From positions 136,800,200-136,864,199 of the forward strand of contig CM045770.1 of assembly GCA_025200525.1 (NCBI GenBank): a DNA stretch of 64,000 nucleotides, read 5' to 3'. The translations under genes and the position numbers were made by a program. Positions 48,901-53,422 of this stretch are shown piece after piece. Origin of the DNA: Camellia lanceoleosa. Lineage: Eukaryota > Streptophyta > Magnoliopsida > Ericales > Theaceae. The stretch's first letter is position 1. Each line of letters begins with the position of its first letter. The notes under the pieces were generated by a model. It was not told the DNA's origin and ran no database searches. It saw only the letters and a program-made list of their open reading frames with translations.

Positions 48901-50423
48901 TTTTTGAAAATAAAAAATAAAAATTTACTGGGTAAATTACAAATACACCCCTGAGATTTTCTTAAAATACGAATTGCCTCTTGTGGTTTGAAAAATTACA
49001 AACCCCTCAGTGTCAGAATTTTTTATTTAATAGAATTAATTGAAAAGTGAAATTTCTACAATAATAAAATTATCTGAATTACTAATTGAAATAAAATTTT
49101 AACATTATTGAAAATTGTTAATTAACTTGATGATTTATTAATAAAAGGACATTTATTATGAAATTTAAAACCTTAGGGGGCATAATGTAATTTTTAAAAC
49201 CACAGGGGGTGTGTTTGTAATTTACCCAAATTTACGAGACTAGTCTCAATAATCAAACACATTTTTTGTCCAATGTTAGCCAAGTGTAAATTATATCAAT
49301 GACCAATTTGTGCTTAAACAATTGTTTTACTTCTGCTTGGCTCTCTAGCACTTCCTCAATGCTGGTTTAATATGGCTCTTCCTCCTCACTAACTGTGTTA
49401 TCAGCAACATTTAAAATTCAAATCATGTTAGCTCTGGCAAACATCCCTCTCCAGTTTCCACTGCTAGTGCAGATACGTTTTGGGCAGACATTGTCGTATT
49501 TTCTTTGCAAGTACATGTTCAATTTGGAACGTCCGAACAAATAAAACTAACAATTTTGTTGACCTAAGCCAATTTGGGGTTGTTTGGGATGATCTAAATA
49601 AGTGTATTTTTTGACTTTTTATGAAATATGGGTTGTGTTTGGATTGGGTTTGAAGTGATGTGTAAGAGAGGTGATGTGACTTAAATAAGATGATGTGACT
49701 TAAATAGGATAGTGACTTTTTGACTTTTTGTCTTTTTTAAGACATGCCAAACTTGGCCCAAGTGAATTTTGCATTTTTGTCATTGGAGGAAAGTTTTCTT
49801 TTAACAATCACTATCATCTCTTAGCCGAGACTTTATCTTCCATGGAGCTTCTCATTCTCATCTTGTTGTGAAAGCGTTTCGTCAATCACATACAATATGA
49901 ATTGAATAACTATTTCACCAGCTTGAGTTTTATCTCATGGAGTAATTTTATCTTCACAACTATCCAGAGGAGAGTTTCCTTCAGCTGGGGGGAAATGATA
50001 GAGATCGAAAAAGCATTGGATAAAGATTTAGGGATTTATTTTGGTTTTCTTTTATATTTTATTGGATTTTATTACTTTATTAGGTTTTATTGTTTTATTA
50101 AGATTTAATTATTGTAATGTTTTATTTTTGGTAACTGTAATTTAATTAGGGATTCCTATGATACCTATATATATAAGGCTGTGTAATAGTTTTAGAGATT
50201 TGACTATGATTCTAAATTAACATCATCAATTTGGGTGTCATATGTTTTGACCCCTCTGAAATTGTATTGTTATCAGGTATTAGGCAATGCAAAAGGAGCT
50301 GTGGCTGTGGTTATCTCAATACTATTGTTTCAAAATCCCGTCACTGTTGTTGGTATTGGTGGCTACACAATGACTGTTATGGGGGTAATTGCCTATGGAG
50401 AAGCCAAGCGGAGATTCAAATGA
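19577..50423 (+). CDS. UUAT-type sugar-nucleotide/triose-phosphate translocator, four exons over 31 kb
   Basis: The spliced product is 307 residues and collinear with the plant nucleotide-sugar/phosphate translocator family (KT/KV/A/G group), closest by eye to Arabidopsis UDP-uronic-acid transporter UUAT1 and its paralogues. Those are Golgi membrane proteins with about ten helices that import sugar nucleotides for wall polysaccharides. Shared landmarks are [86 protein letters not shown] and a C-terminal YGEAKRRFK. Exons are 19577-20020, 29661-29764, 32863-33091 and 50277-50423. All junctions are GT-AG and keep the frame (444+104+229+144 coding bases). No stop or missing block was seen, so it should be functional. 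The exact substrate is inferred. Confidence 0.93.
20021..21245 (+). other. Intron 1, 5' part: AT-rich, one MITE
   Basis: There is no coding sequence. 20332-20755 is a copy of the AT-rich MITE family listed separately. A poly-T/A background makes other ends hard to place. Confidence 0.5.
20332..20755 (-). mobile_element. AT-rich MITE family, copy 1 (inverted)
   Basis: This shares with 32051-32431 and 51767-52208 the same order of A/T-rich blocks around 'agatgcaccttatttagatg' and 'ttcagta...', here in opposite orientation ('gatgcacctta' versus 'aaggtgcatc'). Borders are approximate because both ends sit in homopolymer runs. No protein is encoded. Confidence 0.5.
21251..22562 (+). repeat. Copia 5' LTR, split by a nested hAT-like element
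   Basis: The LTR starts TGTTAATATCTG and ends CTTGTTTTACA. The first 49 bases and the last 218 match the intact 3' LTR at 28819-29098. Between them sits the 21300-22336 insertion. A TATA-like 'tatataatgg' near 22475 precedes the transcribed part. Confidence 0.88.
21300..22336. mobile_element. hAT-like non-autonomous element, 1037 bp, inside copia LTR
   Basis: The insertion is exact against the 3' LTR. The 8-bp target GTATACAG (21292-21299) reappears as GTATACAA (22337-22344). The ends CTCTGTTATCA and TGATAACTATG form imperfect terminal inverted repeats. Just inside both ends are clusters of 'gattcgattc' type repeats, typical hAT subterminal motifs. No transposase is encoded. The 8-bp duplication and these motifs support hAT. 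Confidence 0.82.
22563..23149 (+). other. Copia PBS and GC-rich untranslated leader
   Basis: TGGTATCAAAGC at 22563-22574 is a PBS with one mismatch to the tRNA-Met type. The leader to the gag ATG contains many 'cacgcgcc/cgcgtc' blocks and is far more GC-rich than the window. The inverted sibling leader (25093-25616) has the same composition but a different block order. Confidence 0.75.
23150..24228 (+). pseudogene. Copia gag (sense copy), broken
   Basis: It starts [15 protein letters not shown], followed by [20 protein letters not shown], a UBN2/DUF4219-type gag start. A TAG replaces Trp at 23342-23344 and later frameshifts follow. A CCHC knuckle frame appears near 23880-24000 as C-NYCQ, then CPVRLCRFC. 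The sequence runs on to about 24228, where it flips into the inverted sibling copy through a short 'gcggaagcaatctt' junction. Confidence 0.8.
24229..25092 (-). pseudogene. Copia gag (inverted sibling copy), broken
   Basis: On the minus strand it begins [16 protein letters not shown] at 25092 and matches the sense gag along its length with about 5-10 percent differences. It keeps the Trp lost in the sense copy (LEDWDSKNY) but stops one residue later. Its knuckle region is at 24300-24370. It ends at the inversion junction, so only the N-terminal two thirds of gag is present. Confidence 0.8.
25617..25628 (-). other. Primer-binding site of the inverted copy
   Basis: The minus strand reads TGGTATCAGAGC, a perfect tRNA-Met-type PBS, directly after the inverted LTR and before its leader. 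Confidence 0.85.
25629..25898 (-). repeat. Inverted internal copia LTR, 270 bp
   Basis: On the minus strand this begins TGTTAATATTTG and ends CTTGTTTTACA, and it matches the outer LTRs. It has the PPT and RNase H end on its upstream side and PBS plus gag on its downstream side. It therefore lies between two internal regions rather than at an element end. Confidence 0.88.
25912..26357 (-). pseudogene. Copia RNase H end (inverted sibling copy)
   Basis: The minus strand shows the copia RNase H C terminus: [45 protein letters not shown] and [16 protein letters not shown]. It retains a QPAD tetrapeptide that the sense copy at 28720 lacks, so the two derive from different sibling elements. It starts at the second inversion junction near 'taggatcc' (26357). 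Confidence 0.8.
26362..27048 (+). pseudogene. Copia integrase core (sense), N-terminally truncated
   Basis: It begins mid-domain at FIDDFSR and continues through [11 protein letters not shown], a [18 protein letters not shown] block, [13 protein letters not shown] and [16 protein letters not shown]. Core Asp and Asn-Gly-x-x-Glu landmarks are present. The pre-integrase zinc finger and the protease are missing, replaced by the inverted segment. The frame drifts after 27010. Confidence 0.82.
27294..28208 (+). pseudogene. Copia reverse transcriptase (sense)
   Basis: A long open frame (27354-28100) reads [70 protein letters not shown] and the catalytic [18 protein letters not shown] follows TPLEP at 28098-28100 and the frame continues to [11 protein letters not shown]. 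The catalytic YVDD is intact. The TAG and a later frameshift break the polyprotein. Confidence 0.87.
28330..28804 (+). pseudogene. Copia RNase H (sense)
   Basis: The frame reads [69 protein letters not shown] and ends VDVCPP-stop at 28804, twelve bases before the PPT. All catalytic Asp/Glu positions of copia RNase H appear present. Relative to the inverted sibling it has lost the QPAD codons. Confidence 0.85.
28819..29098 (+). repeat. Copia 3' LTR, 280 bp
   Basis: It follows a G-rich PPT, starts TGTTAATATCTG and ends TTGTTTTACA. The target duplication CATTT follows. It is uninterrupted and serves as the reference that shows the nested insertion in the 5' LTR. Confidence 0.9.
29104..29660 (+). 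other. Intron 1, 3' part
   Basis: This is ordinary AT-rich intron sequence between the copia insertion and exon 2, with an A-rich run near 29494-29520. No element ends were recognised. Confidence 0.6.
29661..29764 (+). CDS. Transporter exon 2 (104 bp)
   Basis: The acceptor is 'ggtggcag/ggtgag' and the donor 'tgaagg/gtaaat'. It encodes [19 protein letters not shown] through [12 protein letters not shown]. The two trailing bases join the first base of exon 3 to make the Gly codon. Confidence 0.93.
29765..30748 (+). other. Intron 2, 5' part
   Basis: This is non-coding intron sequence. No repeats or ORFs of note were recognised before the hAT-like insertion. Confidence 0.55.
30757..31775. mobile_element. 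hAT-like element with GTGTCC ends, 1.02 kb, in intron 2
   Basis: Flanks are CTAATGAG (30749-30756) and CTAATGAA (31776-31783), a 7/8 target duplication. The left end TAGCACAGACAC and the inverted right end CTAAGAAGCACGGACAC pair as terminal repeats. Arrays of 'gacacg/cgtgtc' fill both subterminal regions (30765-30810 and 31600-31745). The interior has an AT-rich stretch and then a purine-rich block (31200-31520) that looks like a captured 5' leader. A second family member is at 48077-48446. Confidence 0.75.
32051..32431 (+). mobile_element. AT-rich MITE family, copy 2
   Basis: The left end is 'tgtttgttttcaattttcag'. The inverted right end reads 'tgtttggtttcagttttcaa', giving terminal repeats of about 20 bp. 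Related copies lie at 20332-20755 (opposite orientation) and 51767-52208. The target duplication is unclear and no protein is encoded. Confidence 0.65.
32432..32862 (+). other. Intron 2, 3' part
   Basis: This is unremarkable intron sequence leading to the exon 3 acceptor, with a polypyrimidine-rich stretch before the AG. Confidence 0.6.
32863..33091 (+). CDS. Transporter exon 3 (229 bp)
   Basis: The acceptor is 'tgtttcag/ggagat' and the donor 'ctccag/gttcaa', the latter followed at once by a (CT)n run. It encodes [20 protein letters not shown] through [13 protein letters not shown], a highly conserved membrane block, and ends in phase 0. Confidence 0.93.
33092..33582 (+). other. Intron 3 start with (CT)n microsatellite
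   Basis: A pure (CT)n run at 33102-33124 starts eleven bases after the exon 3 donor. The remainder is plain AT-rich intron up to the gypsy LTR start. Confidence 0.6.
33583..33640 (+). repeat. 5' terminal fragment of the gypsy LTR
   Basis: TGATGAAGATCATGGAAAGA and the following 38 bases match the start of the 3' LTR at 46868. The match stops after 'aagcacat', and the next bases (agagtatctccaatgg) look like a common plant TE terminus. Confidence 0.75.
33641..34035. other. AT-rich spacer, MITE-like start
   Basis: Starts 'gagtatctccaatggtg', a sequence type common at plant MITE ends. It contains a palindrome 'ataatttggcaattttgcca' near 33690. The other end was not found. The remainder is poly-A/T. 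Confidence 0.4.
34036..34633 (+). mobile_element. Non-autonomous Helitron, 598 bp
   Basis: The left end TCTATATATTAAGG follows an A, and the right end CTAG precedes a T, as for insertion at an AT dinucleotide. Ten bases before the 3' end is a perfect GC-rich hairpin ACCCGTGC-ata-GCACGGGT (34605-34623). No terminal inverted repeat or target duplication is present, which fits Helitrons. The interior holds two direct copies (period 212 bp, from 34184 and 34396) of a block starting ACGCAATAAATGAAATC. Confidence 0.82.
34184..34600. repeat. 212-bp direct repeat inside the Helitron
   Basis: The block from 'acgcaataaatgaaatc' through 'gaccatgtaattatggtg'-like sequence to 'atttaatttatatattaaaa' occurs twice, at 34184 and 34396, with few differences. 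The 3' copy runs into the terminal hairpin. Confidence 0.85.
34634..35136. other. Pyrimidine-rich leader-like segment with microsatellites
   Basis: This contains (CT)n runs (34702-34800), a tandem 'aattgagtgggg' pair (34642-34668) and 'ccctaaatcgagagagg'-type sequence like plant 5' leaders. Open frames here merely translate the microsatellites. It ends in a (GA)n run at 35137-35158 that joins the inverted gypsy LTR piece. Its origin is unknown. Confidence 0.45.
35137..35466 (-). repeat. Inverted middle piece of the gypsy LTR
   Basis: Read on the minus strand, this matches the LTR at 47100-47400 and 45683-45930: 'tatatctagaataat', 'ttggtctagaatattagcag', 'cctataaatatgtatgtaat', then the CT run. 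The TATA-like 'cctataaatatg' is near 35262. It abuts the viral movement-protein fragment on one side and a (GA)n microsatellite on the other, suggesting recombination at the simple repeat. Confidence 0.8.
35457..35876 (-). pseudogene. Caulimovirid movement protein, N-terminal fragment
   Basis: The 139-codon frame has viral movement-protein features: a [16 protein letters not shown] block, [17 protein letters not shown], then [20 protein letters not shown] and a LRDGR motif. Movement proteins of this family make tubules through plasmodesmata. The frame ends a few codons after LRDGR, where sequence switches to the inverted gypsy LTR, so about half or more of the domain is lost. It starts 52 bases downstream of the PBS, consistent with being the 5' end of ORF1. 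Confidence 0.72.
35928..35939 (-). other. Viral primer-binding site
   Basis: The minus strand reads TGGTATCAGAGC (then CATG), the tRNA-Met complement that primes minus-strand synthesis and marks position 1 of caulimovirid genomes. Confidence 0.85.
35940..36560 (-). promoter_or_regulatory. Viral 5' leader region
   Basis: This lies between the viral TATA box and the PBS. It contains 'agcgtaagtcgttgacagac' and 'gccttttaccttatgt' blocks close to the PBS, and the same blocks recur in plus orientation at 45636-45676. No ORF of note is present. Confidence 0.6.
36561..36570 (-). promoter_or_regulatory. Viral TATA box
   Basis: The minus strand reads TATTATAAAT, followed about 30-40 bases later by a leader-like start region. 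The copia element inserted about 32 bases upstream of it, which separates the core promoter from any upstream enhancer in 41793-42019. Confidence 0.6.
36603..36786 (-). repeat. Copia 3' LTR, 184 bp
   Basis: This is adjacent to the PPT (minus strand 'cagcttgagagggag'). It is identical to the other LTR except for two substitutions, near 36671 and 36690. Confidence 0.92.
36800..37420 (-). pseudogene. Copia RNase H, degraded
   Basis: Fragments in different frames show the copia RNase H: a VEAYTDV-RSKK block where YTDADWAG is usual, [29 protein letters not shown] and [10 protein letters not shown] before the PPT. Several small deletions and stops break the domain, including the first catalytic Asp region. 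Confidence 0.75.
37424..38638 (-). pseudogene. Copia reverse transcriptase ORF (404 codons open)
   Basis: A long intact frame starts in the integrase-RT linker and covers the whole copia [86 protein letters not shown] and [14 protein letters not shown]. The catalytic YVDD is intact. A frameshift near 37440 separates it from RNase H. Confidence 0.88.
38645..39343 (-). pseudogene. Copia integrase core
   Basis: It shows [65 protein letters not shown] and a [10 protein letters not shown] end. The DDE positions are present. A TGA replaces Trp just upstream (SDV-stop-GPSR), and a TAG lies between it and the pre-integrase domain. Confidence 0.87.
39431..40210 (-). pseudogene. Copia protease and pre-integrase zinc finger
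   Basis: The protease active-site box [11 protein letters not shown] lies near 39930. The GAG-pre-integrase domain [16 protein letters not shown] with CESCQLGK follows. The frame ends at a TAG directly after LGK. The upstream part matches the linker after the gag zinc knuckle but is in another frame than gag. Confidence 0.85.
40240..41086 (-). pseudogene. Copia gag with zinc knuckle, frameshifted
   Basis: ATG at 41086 opens a frame with [50 protein letters not shown] and [20 protein letters not shown], a typical copia gag. Near 40380 the frame shifts. A CX2CX4HX4C knuckle ([14 protein letters not shown]) lies at about 40248-40290 in the shifted frame. Confidence 0.85.
41087..41608 (-). other. 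Copia leader with AT minisatellite and PBS
   Basis: The PBS TGGTATCAGAGC (minus, 41597-41608) adjoins the LTR. The leader contains a degenerate 'tatatatatttactgattta' minisatellite (41250-41345) and a 'gatgaagacggcga' repeat block (41400-41530). Confidence 0.75.
41609..41792 (-). repeat. Copia 5' LTR, 184 bp
   Basis: It pairs with 36603-36786 with two differences. It is followed on the minus strand directly by the PBS. Confidence 0.92.
41793..42019 (-). promoter_or_regulatory. Viral intergenic region upstream part
   Basis: This lies on the viral strand between the ORF2 stop and the copia insertion. It would hold upstream promoter elements. No ORF is present. The insertion splits it from the TATA box at 36561. 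Confidence 0.5.
42020..43333 (-). pseudogene. Florendovirus-type ORF2, 437 codons, open
   Basis: An uninterrupted frame follows the RT-RNase H ORF. The likely start is the ATG at 43333, whose [17 protein letters not shown] start is strongly Arg/Gly-rich, suggesting nucleic-acid binding. A Met eight codons upstream is also possible. The middle is Trp-rich (for example [13 protein letters not shown] and WWIKIDD), and the C-terminal 80 residues are acidic, ending [10 protein letters not shown] do not recognise its function, and ORF2 of florendoviruses is described as having unknown function. The start overlaps the ORF1 stop by 11 bases. It is remarkable in having no stops inside a broken viral copy. 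Confidence 0.65.
43323..45500 (-). pseudogene. Viral polyprotein part: aspartic protease, RT, RNase H
   Basis: The frame begins with a coiled-coil-like segment ([19 protein letters not shown]). It continues with a retropepsin box VDSGADMN near 45190, RT motifs ([52 protein letters not shown] near 44150) and RNase H ([27 protein letters not shown]). A TAA at 43491-43493 cuts RNase H. The frame beyond continues through [20 protein letters not shown] to the ORF stop at 43323-43325. Coat protein and most of the movement protein, expected upstream, are absent. The family copies its DNA genome through RNA, without its own integrase. Confidence 0.82.
45625..45682 (+). other. Head-to-head fragment of the viral leader
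   Basis: Plus-strand blocks 'taggactttt', 'gcgtaagt' and 'gttagccttttaccttatgt' match, in order, the minus-strand leader next to the PBS at 35950-36010. The match stops just before the PBS and joins the gypsy LTR at 'gaagtagaattggaag' through a few bases of shared sequence. Confidence 0.6.
45683..46171 (+). repeat. 3' portion of the gypsy 5' LTR
   Basis: It matches the 3' LTR at 47160-47908 from 'gaagtagaattggaag' to CCTACATCA, including a TATA-like 'cctataaatatg' (45798) and a (CT)n run (45899-45928). The PBS follows at 46175. Confidence 0.8.
46175..46186 (+). other. Gypsy primer-binding site
   Basis: TGGTATCAGTGC lies three bases after the LTR end. It has one mismatch to the usual tRNA-Met PBS. 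Confidence 0.75.
46245..46724 (+). pseudogene. Gypsy gag N-terminal fragment, coiled-coil-like
   Basis: A 159-codon open frame starts 58 bases after the PBS. It has seven-residue periodicity ([36 protein letters not shown]) and a charged Lys/Glu/His-rich second half. Gag leaders of some plant gypsy elements look like this. It ends in TGA and is followed within 130 bases by a pol-end motif (frame with [18 protein letters not shown]) and the PPT 'gcaggggagaa', so everything between was deleted. Confidence 0.55.
46868..47908 (+). repeat. Gypsy 3' LTR with nested hAT-like MITE
   Basis: It starts TGATGAAG after the PPT and ends CCTACATCA. The insertion at 47377-47628 interrupts it. Net length is about 0.78 kb. 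The (CT)n run at 47668-47686 aligns with those in the other copies. Confidence 0.8.
47377..47628. mobile_element. hAT-like MITE, 252 bp, in the gypsy 3' LTR
   Basis: The uninterrupted LTR copy at 45860-45880 shows the empty site. TTTGTG is duplicated at 47371-47376 and 47629-47634. The left end GGTGTTTGGGAAGTGGG and the inverted right end GGTGGCGTTTGGGAAGTT are terminal repeats of the common plant GGTGTTTGGGAAG type. No protein is encoded. Confidence 0.8.
48077..48446. mobile_element. hAT-like element with GTGTCC ends, 370 bp, copy 2
   Basis: It is flanked by a perfect 8-bp repeat GATGCAAG (48069-48076, 48447-48454). The left end CTATGAAGCATAGAC and the inverted right end CTAAGAAGCATGGAC match at 13 of 15 positions. 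It has subterminal 'gacacatgt/cgtgtcc' arrays like 30757-31775. It is a shorter, internally deleted relative. Confidence 0.85.
48455..48929 (+). other. Intron 3 spacer
   Basis: This is plain AT-rich intron sequence between two MITEs. No features were recognised. Confidence 0.5.
48930..49227. mobile_element. Mutator-like MITE, 298 bp, GGGTAAATTACAAA ends
   Basis: The ends GGGTAAATTACAAATACACC and the inverse of GGTGTGTTTGTAATTTACCC are near-perfect terminal repeats. Flanks AAATTTACT (48921-48929) and AAATTTACG (49228-49236) agree at 8 of 9 bases, the target size of Mutator-like elements. It is AT-rich inside with no coding sequence. Confidence 0.8.
49237..50276 (+). other. Intron 3, 3' end
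   Basis: 49568-49755 has a 'ggttgtttggg' start and a 'gacttttttgtc'-type middle that resemble hAT MITEs, but the ends are not secure. 'gatgtgacttaaata' is repeated at 49674-49710. The remainder is ordinary intron leading to the exon 4 acceptor. Confidence 0.4.
50277..50423 (+). CDS. Transporter exon 4 (48 codons plus stop)
   Basis: The acceptor is 'gttatcag/gtatta'. It encodes [20 protein letters not shown] through [13 protein letters not shown] and stops TGA at 50421-50423. The basic tail KRRFK fits a cytosolic C terminus with the di-basic ER-exit/Golgi signals common in this family. The intron before it is 17.2 kb. Confidence 0.93.
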   Translation, partial: VLGNAKGAVAVVISILLFQNPVTVVGIGGYTMTVMGVIAYGEAKRRFK

Positions 50424-50826
50424 TACTTTTACACACTCCATTTTTTCCCCCTCTCTGCTGTCCCTGGAACTTTTATCCCTAGAAAGTTGGTAGTGAAGTT
50501 TGATGGTGAATCGTCGGCCAGGATCTTTGCATTAGGGAGAGAGAGAGTTTCATCATGATGTATTTTTCCTGCATACAAGAATGTATTCAGTTGTATTATA
50601 TACAGGTGTGATTTATTTAGGAGTAAAATATCATTGGTGTGGGTACTACCATCTCTTTGCAAATGCCCATTGTAGTGCCGAAGAACCGGAAATTCGAATG
50701 TGGTGACCATCATGTATTGTTGATTGGAGATTTCAGTCTCTTATTCATGTATGCCTAGCCATTGTTGGAACAGTTTGATGCATCCATTGCTTATGATGCT
50801 TCTAACTGGAGATATGTTTTTGTGGA
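50424..50826 (+). other. Transporter 3' untranslated region and flank
   Basis: This is non-coding sequence after the TGA, including T-rich stretches and 'attgtattatatac' near 50591 as possible polyadenylation sequences. The exact poly(A) site is not determined. It ends at the plastid-derived insert. Confidence 0.45.
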
Positions 50827-51090
50827 GTGCAAGAGGTCAACGATTATGTGAATTGCTCAAACAATCCCAATCAGCTCCTCTTACGGTGGAAGAACAGATA
50901 ATGACTATTTATACCGGAACAAATGGTTATCTTGATTCATTAGAAATTGGACAGGTAAGGAAATTTCTTGTTGAGTTACGTACGTACTTAAAAAATAATA
51001 AACCTCAGTTCCAAGAAATCCTATCTTCTACCAAAACATTCACCGAGGAAGTGGAAGCCCTTTTGAAAGAAGCTATTCAGAAACAGAGTG
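50827..51090 (+). pseudogene. atpA: Nuclear copy of plastid atpA (3' part), NUPT
   Basis: The frame encodes [56 protein letters not shown] and [19 protein letters not shown]. This is the near C-terminal part of chloroplast ATP synthase alpha subunit with very few changes (Arg to Cys in 'RLRELL', Thr to Asn in 'LKTNK'). Homology ends before the last dozen residues of the plastid protein. Upstream sequence is not plastid-like. It is a short insert of plastid DNA and not a working gene, because the catalytic and nucleotide-binding parts are absent. Confidence 0.85.
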
Positions 51091-51109
51091 GAAAAGGTAA
51101 TGCTTAGAC

Positions 51110-52560
51110 ACATTGTAAAAGGTTTGTATCATGTACAAGCAAGAAGGCAAGAATAAGACACTTTGCACCTTGGAAATTATAATTCCATGATGCAGCAAAC
51201 TGCATATTCTTCAATTCTGCAAAATTTAACACTTCTAGAAGCATGAATACTCCAAAAAAAAGCCCTGTATGAATATTGGATACGGATACGTGTCTAATAT
51301 GGTTGGATAAGTATCGGATATGCCAAATAAGAATCTAATTTATTTATTTACTTTCAAAATTTTTAAAGGTTGGTGCTCTCCCTCTTTCTCCTATTTCTAT
51401 CTCTTGATATTCTGTTGGACTTATTTTGTCCTTGATTTATTCCCTAGTGATGGACCAATTTTTACTGCGGAACTCTTGCTATAAGAGCTACTCACTTGTG
51501 TTAAATAAAAATAAAAAAAATCATTGTTCCCTGTTTCTAATTTTTATTTTTTTGAATTTTGGTTATTGTGATTTGAGACTATTCAACTTGTTTGGTTTCA
51601 AAATTCATGATTCATTTTTTAAAAAATTGATTTTTACTACGTTACTCTTGCTACAAGAGCTACTCACTTGTGTTAATTTGAAGAGAAAATAAAATTAAAA
51701 AAATCATTGTTCACTGTTTCTAATTTTTATTTTTTTGAATTTTGGTTACTATGATTTGGGACTATTCAGGTTGTTTGGTTTCACGATTCAGGATTCACTT
51801 TTAAAAAAATTAAAATTATTTGTTTTTTGTATTTTTTTTTATTTTCACTGAATGTTTTTTTAATATTTTAAGTATTTTTAAAATTTTTAGATACATCTAA
51901 TATAAATACACTTACAAAGTATAATATTTATGACAAAAAATCTTTAAAAAATTTACTAAATTCCAAAAATTAAAAAAAATATAAAAATTCAGTACATTTT
52001 TGTATTCTTGTGTATTTATTAATTTTTAAAAATATTTTAATTTTTAGATACATCTAAGTACAATGCATCTAAAAAATTAAAAAAAAAAATGTTTAAAAGT
52101 TTAAAAATATTCACTATAAAAAAAATTTAAAAAAAAAAAAAAAACACGAAAGACAATTTAATTTCTAAAAAATTGAATCTAAAAAATTGAAACCAGACAC
52201 AATGATTGTTATCTCAATGCTTAATTTTGTTATCTTTATCATTCTTTATATTTTCTTGAATATTTGATCGAATCCTTTGTTATCATTTAGTTGTTAATTC
52301 TTTGTCAATATGCCTTGTTAATTAAATGCTCTTTGATGCAATCTTTGATGAACAAAAAATTAGTACTAGATATTTTATGATGTTTTCCTATATTTAGTTT
52401 TATTTTTATCCATACTATATTACTAAAAATTATAAAAATAAATTTATTATATAAACGTATCCTTACCGTACTCGTGTATCTTCCTATTTTAGATTTTTTT
52501 CGTATCACCATATTTGTATTGCATCGTGTCCATATCCGTGCTTTTTATCCTTCAGCTCTC
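51110..52560. repeat. Intergenic repeats between the convergent genes
   Basis: A 171-bp direct duplication (from about 51465 and 51636, landmark 'actcttgct') is followed by an AT-rich MITE copy at 51767-52208. 'ggatacggatacgtgtc' near 51278 and 'catcgtgtccatatccgtgc' near 52524 look like the ends of a GTGTCC-type hAT element that would contain all of this, but a target duplication was not confirmed. Confidence 0.5.
51767..52208 (+). mobile_element. AT-rich MITE family, copy 3
   Basis: The left end 'gttgtttggtttcacgattc' and the right end 'attgaaaccagacacaatg' give the same inverted termini as 32051-32431, and the interior block order is the same ('tagatacatctaatataaat', 'agtacaatgcatct'). 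A partial extra left end at about 51589 lies in the local duplication. Confidence 0.6.
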
Positions 52561-53116
52561 CTTGAAATGTATGAGGTTATACAGAGATAGAAAAATATGG
52601 AGATATCATTCATGTCATTAGTAGATGAAGACATTTGTATCCTCCGAATAAAACATCTTCCAAACAAAACTCACTTCAATACAGAATACAGATGCAATCC
52701 AGAATTCACATTACTGATTGAATACAAGTAAATTGCAGGCATTTTTTCTGATGGCAACAAGAAGCAAAATTGAATGGCTCTTGGTACAAGCACAAGTAAG
52801 ACTATGAGAATGGAAGGTAGCGCGTACTGAGCACTACTGAATTTGAATGGGATCTTGAGTGCGCTGCAGCAGGGAAATCATAATGCTCTTTAACATGATT
52901 CATAATGTTGTATTTCATCTATACAATAATGAACTGTGAAAGAAAAGTTTTCAAATAGCAGTGTCAAAAGTGATCCAAAAACAGTTGAAGAGCCTACCTT
53001 CTACAAGTTAAACAGGTCATGATATGAGGTATGTTAGCCACTTAGAAAAAAGAACAAATTGTTCGCCTTTTTGGTCAGAGAAAATAACATATGATTATGA
53101 AACGGGTTTTAGATCT
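52561..53116 (-). other. ACA: Ca2+-ATPase 3' untranslated region and flank
   Basis: This is sequence downstream of the stop on the minus strand, without ORFs of note. The poly(A) site is not determined. Confidence 0.5.
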
Positions 53117-53422
53117 TCAAGCTGTTTCTGGCCCACTGGGGAGCTCCTCGTAATCATCATGGTGCTTAGGAGTCTCTTTGTCGACAACAGGGATGCACTT
53201 TAAGACAACCGCGATAGGCATGCTCACCGATCCAATCAAGATGCTTAGTAACCAAAATTGCCAGCTCAACGGCACAGTGCTTGCAAAGGTGCCCAAAAAC
53301 TCAACTATAATAACTTGGAATGTCACCGTGGAAGACATGACAGCTATAAATATCCAGCTGTTGAACATGTTACTGAACACGTTGATCTTCTCAATGTCAC
53401 GGCTATTTATCTCATTAAACAA
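53117..53422 (-). CDS. ACA: Ca2+-ATPase last exon, 101 codons plus stop
   Basis: The acceptor is 'tttctag/ttgttt'. It encodes [60 protein letters not shown] and the hydrophilic tail [15 protein letters not shown], then stop. Confidence 0.94.
   Translation of the reverse strand: MFNEINSRDIEKINVFSNMFNSWIFIAVMSSTVTFQVIIVEFLGTFASTVPLSWQFWLLSILIGSVSMPIAVVLKCIPVVDKETPKHHDDYEELPSGPETA

Noticed and set aside
50724..51107. A 127-codon ORF as an independent host gene
   Set aside because: Most of it is the plastid atpA C-terminal region. The upstream codons are not plastid-like and no promoter or homologue supports a gene.
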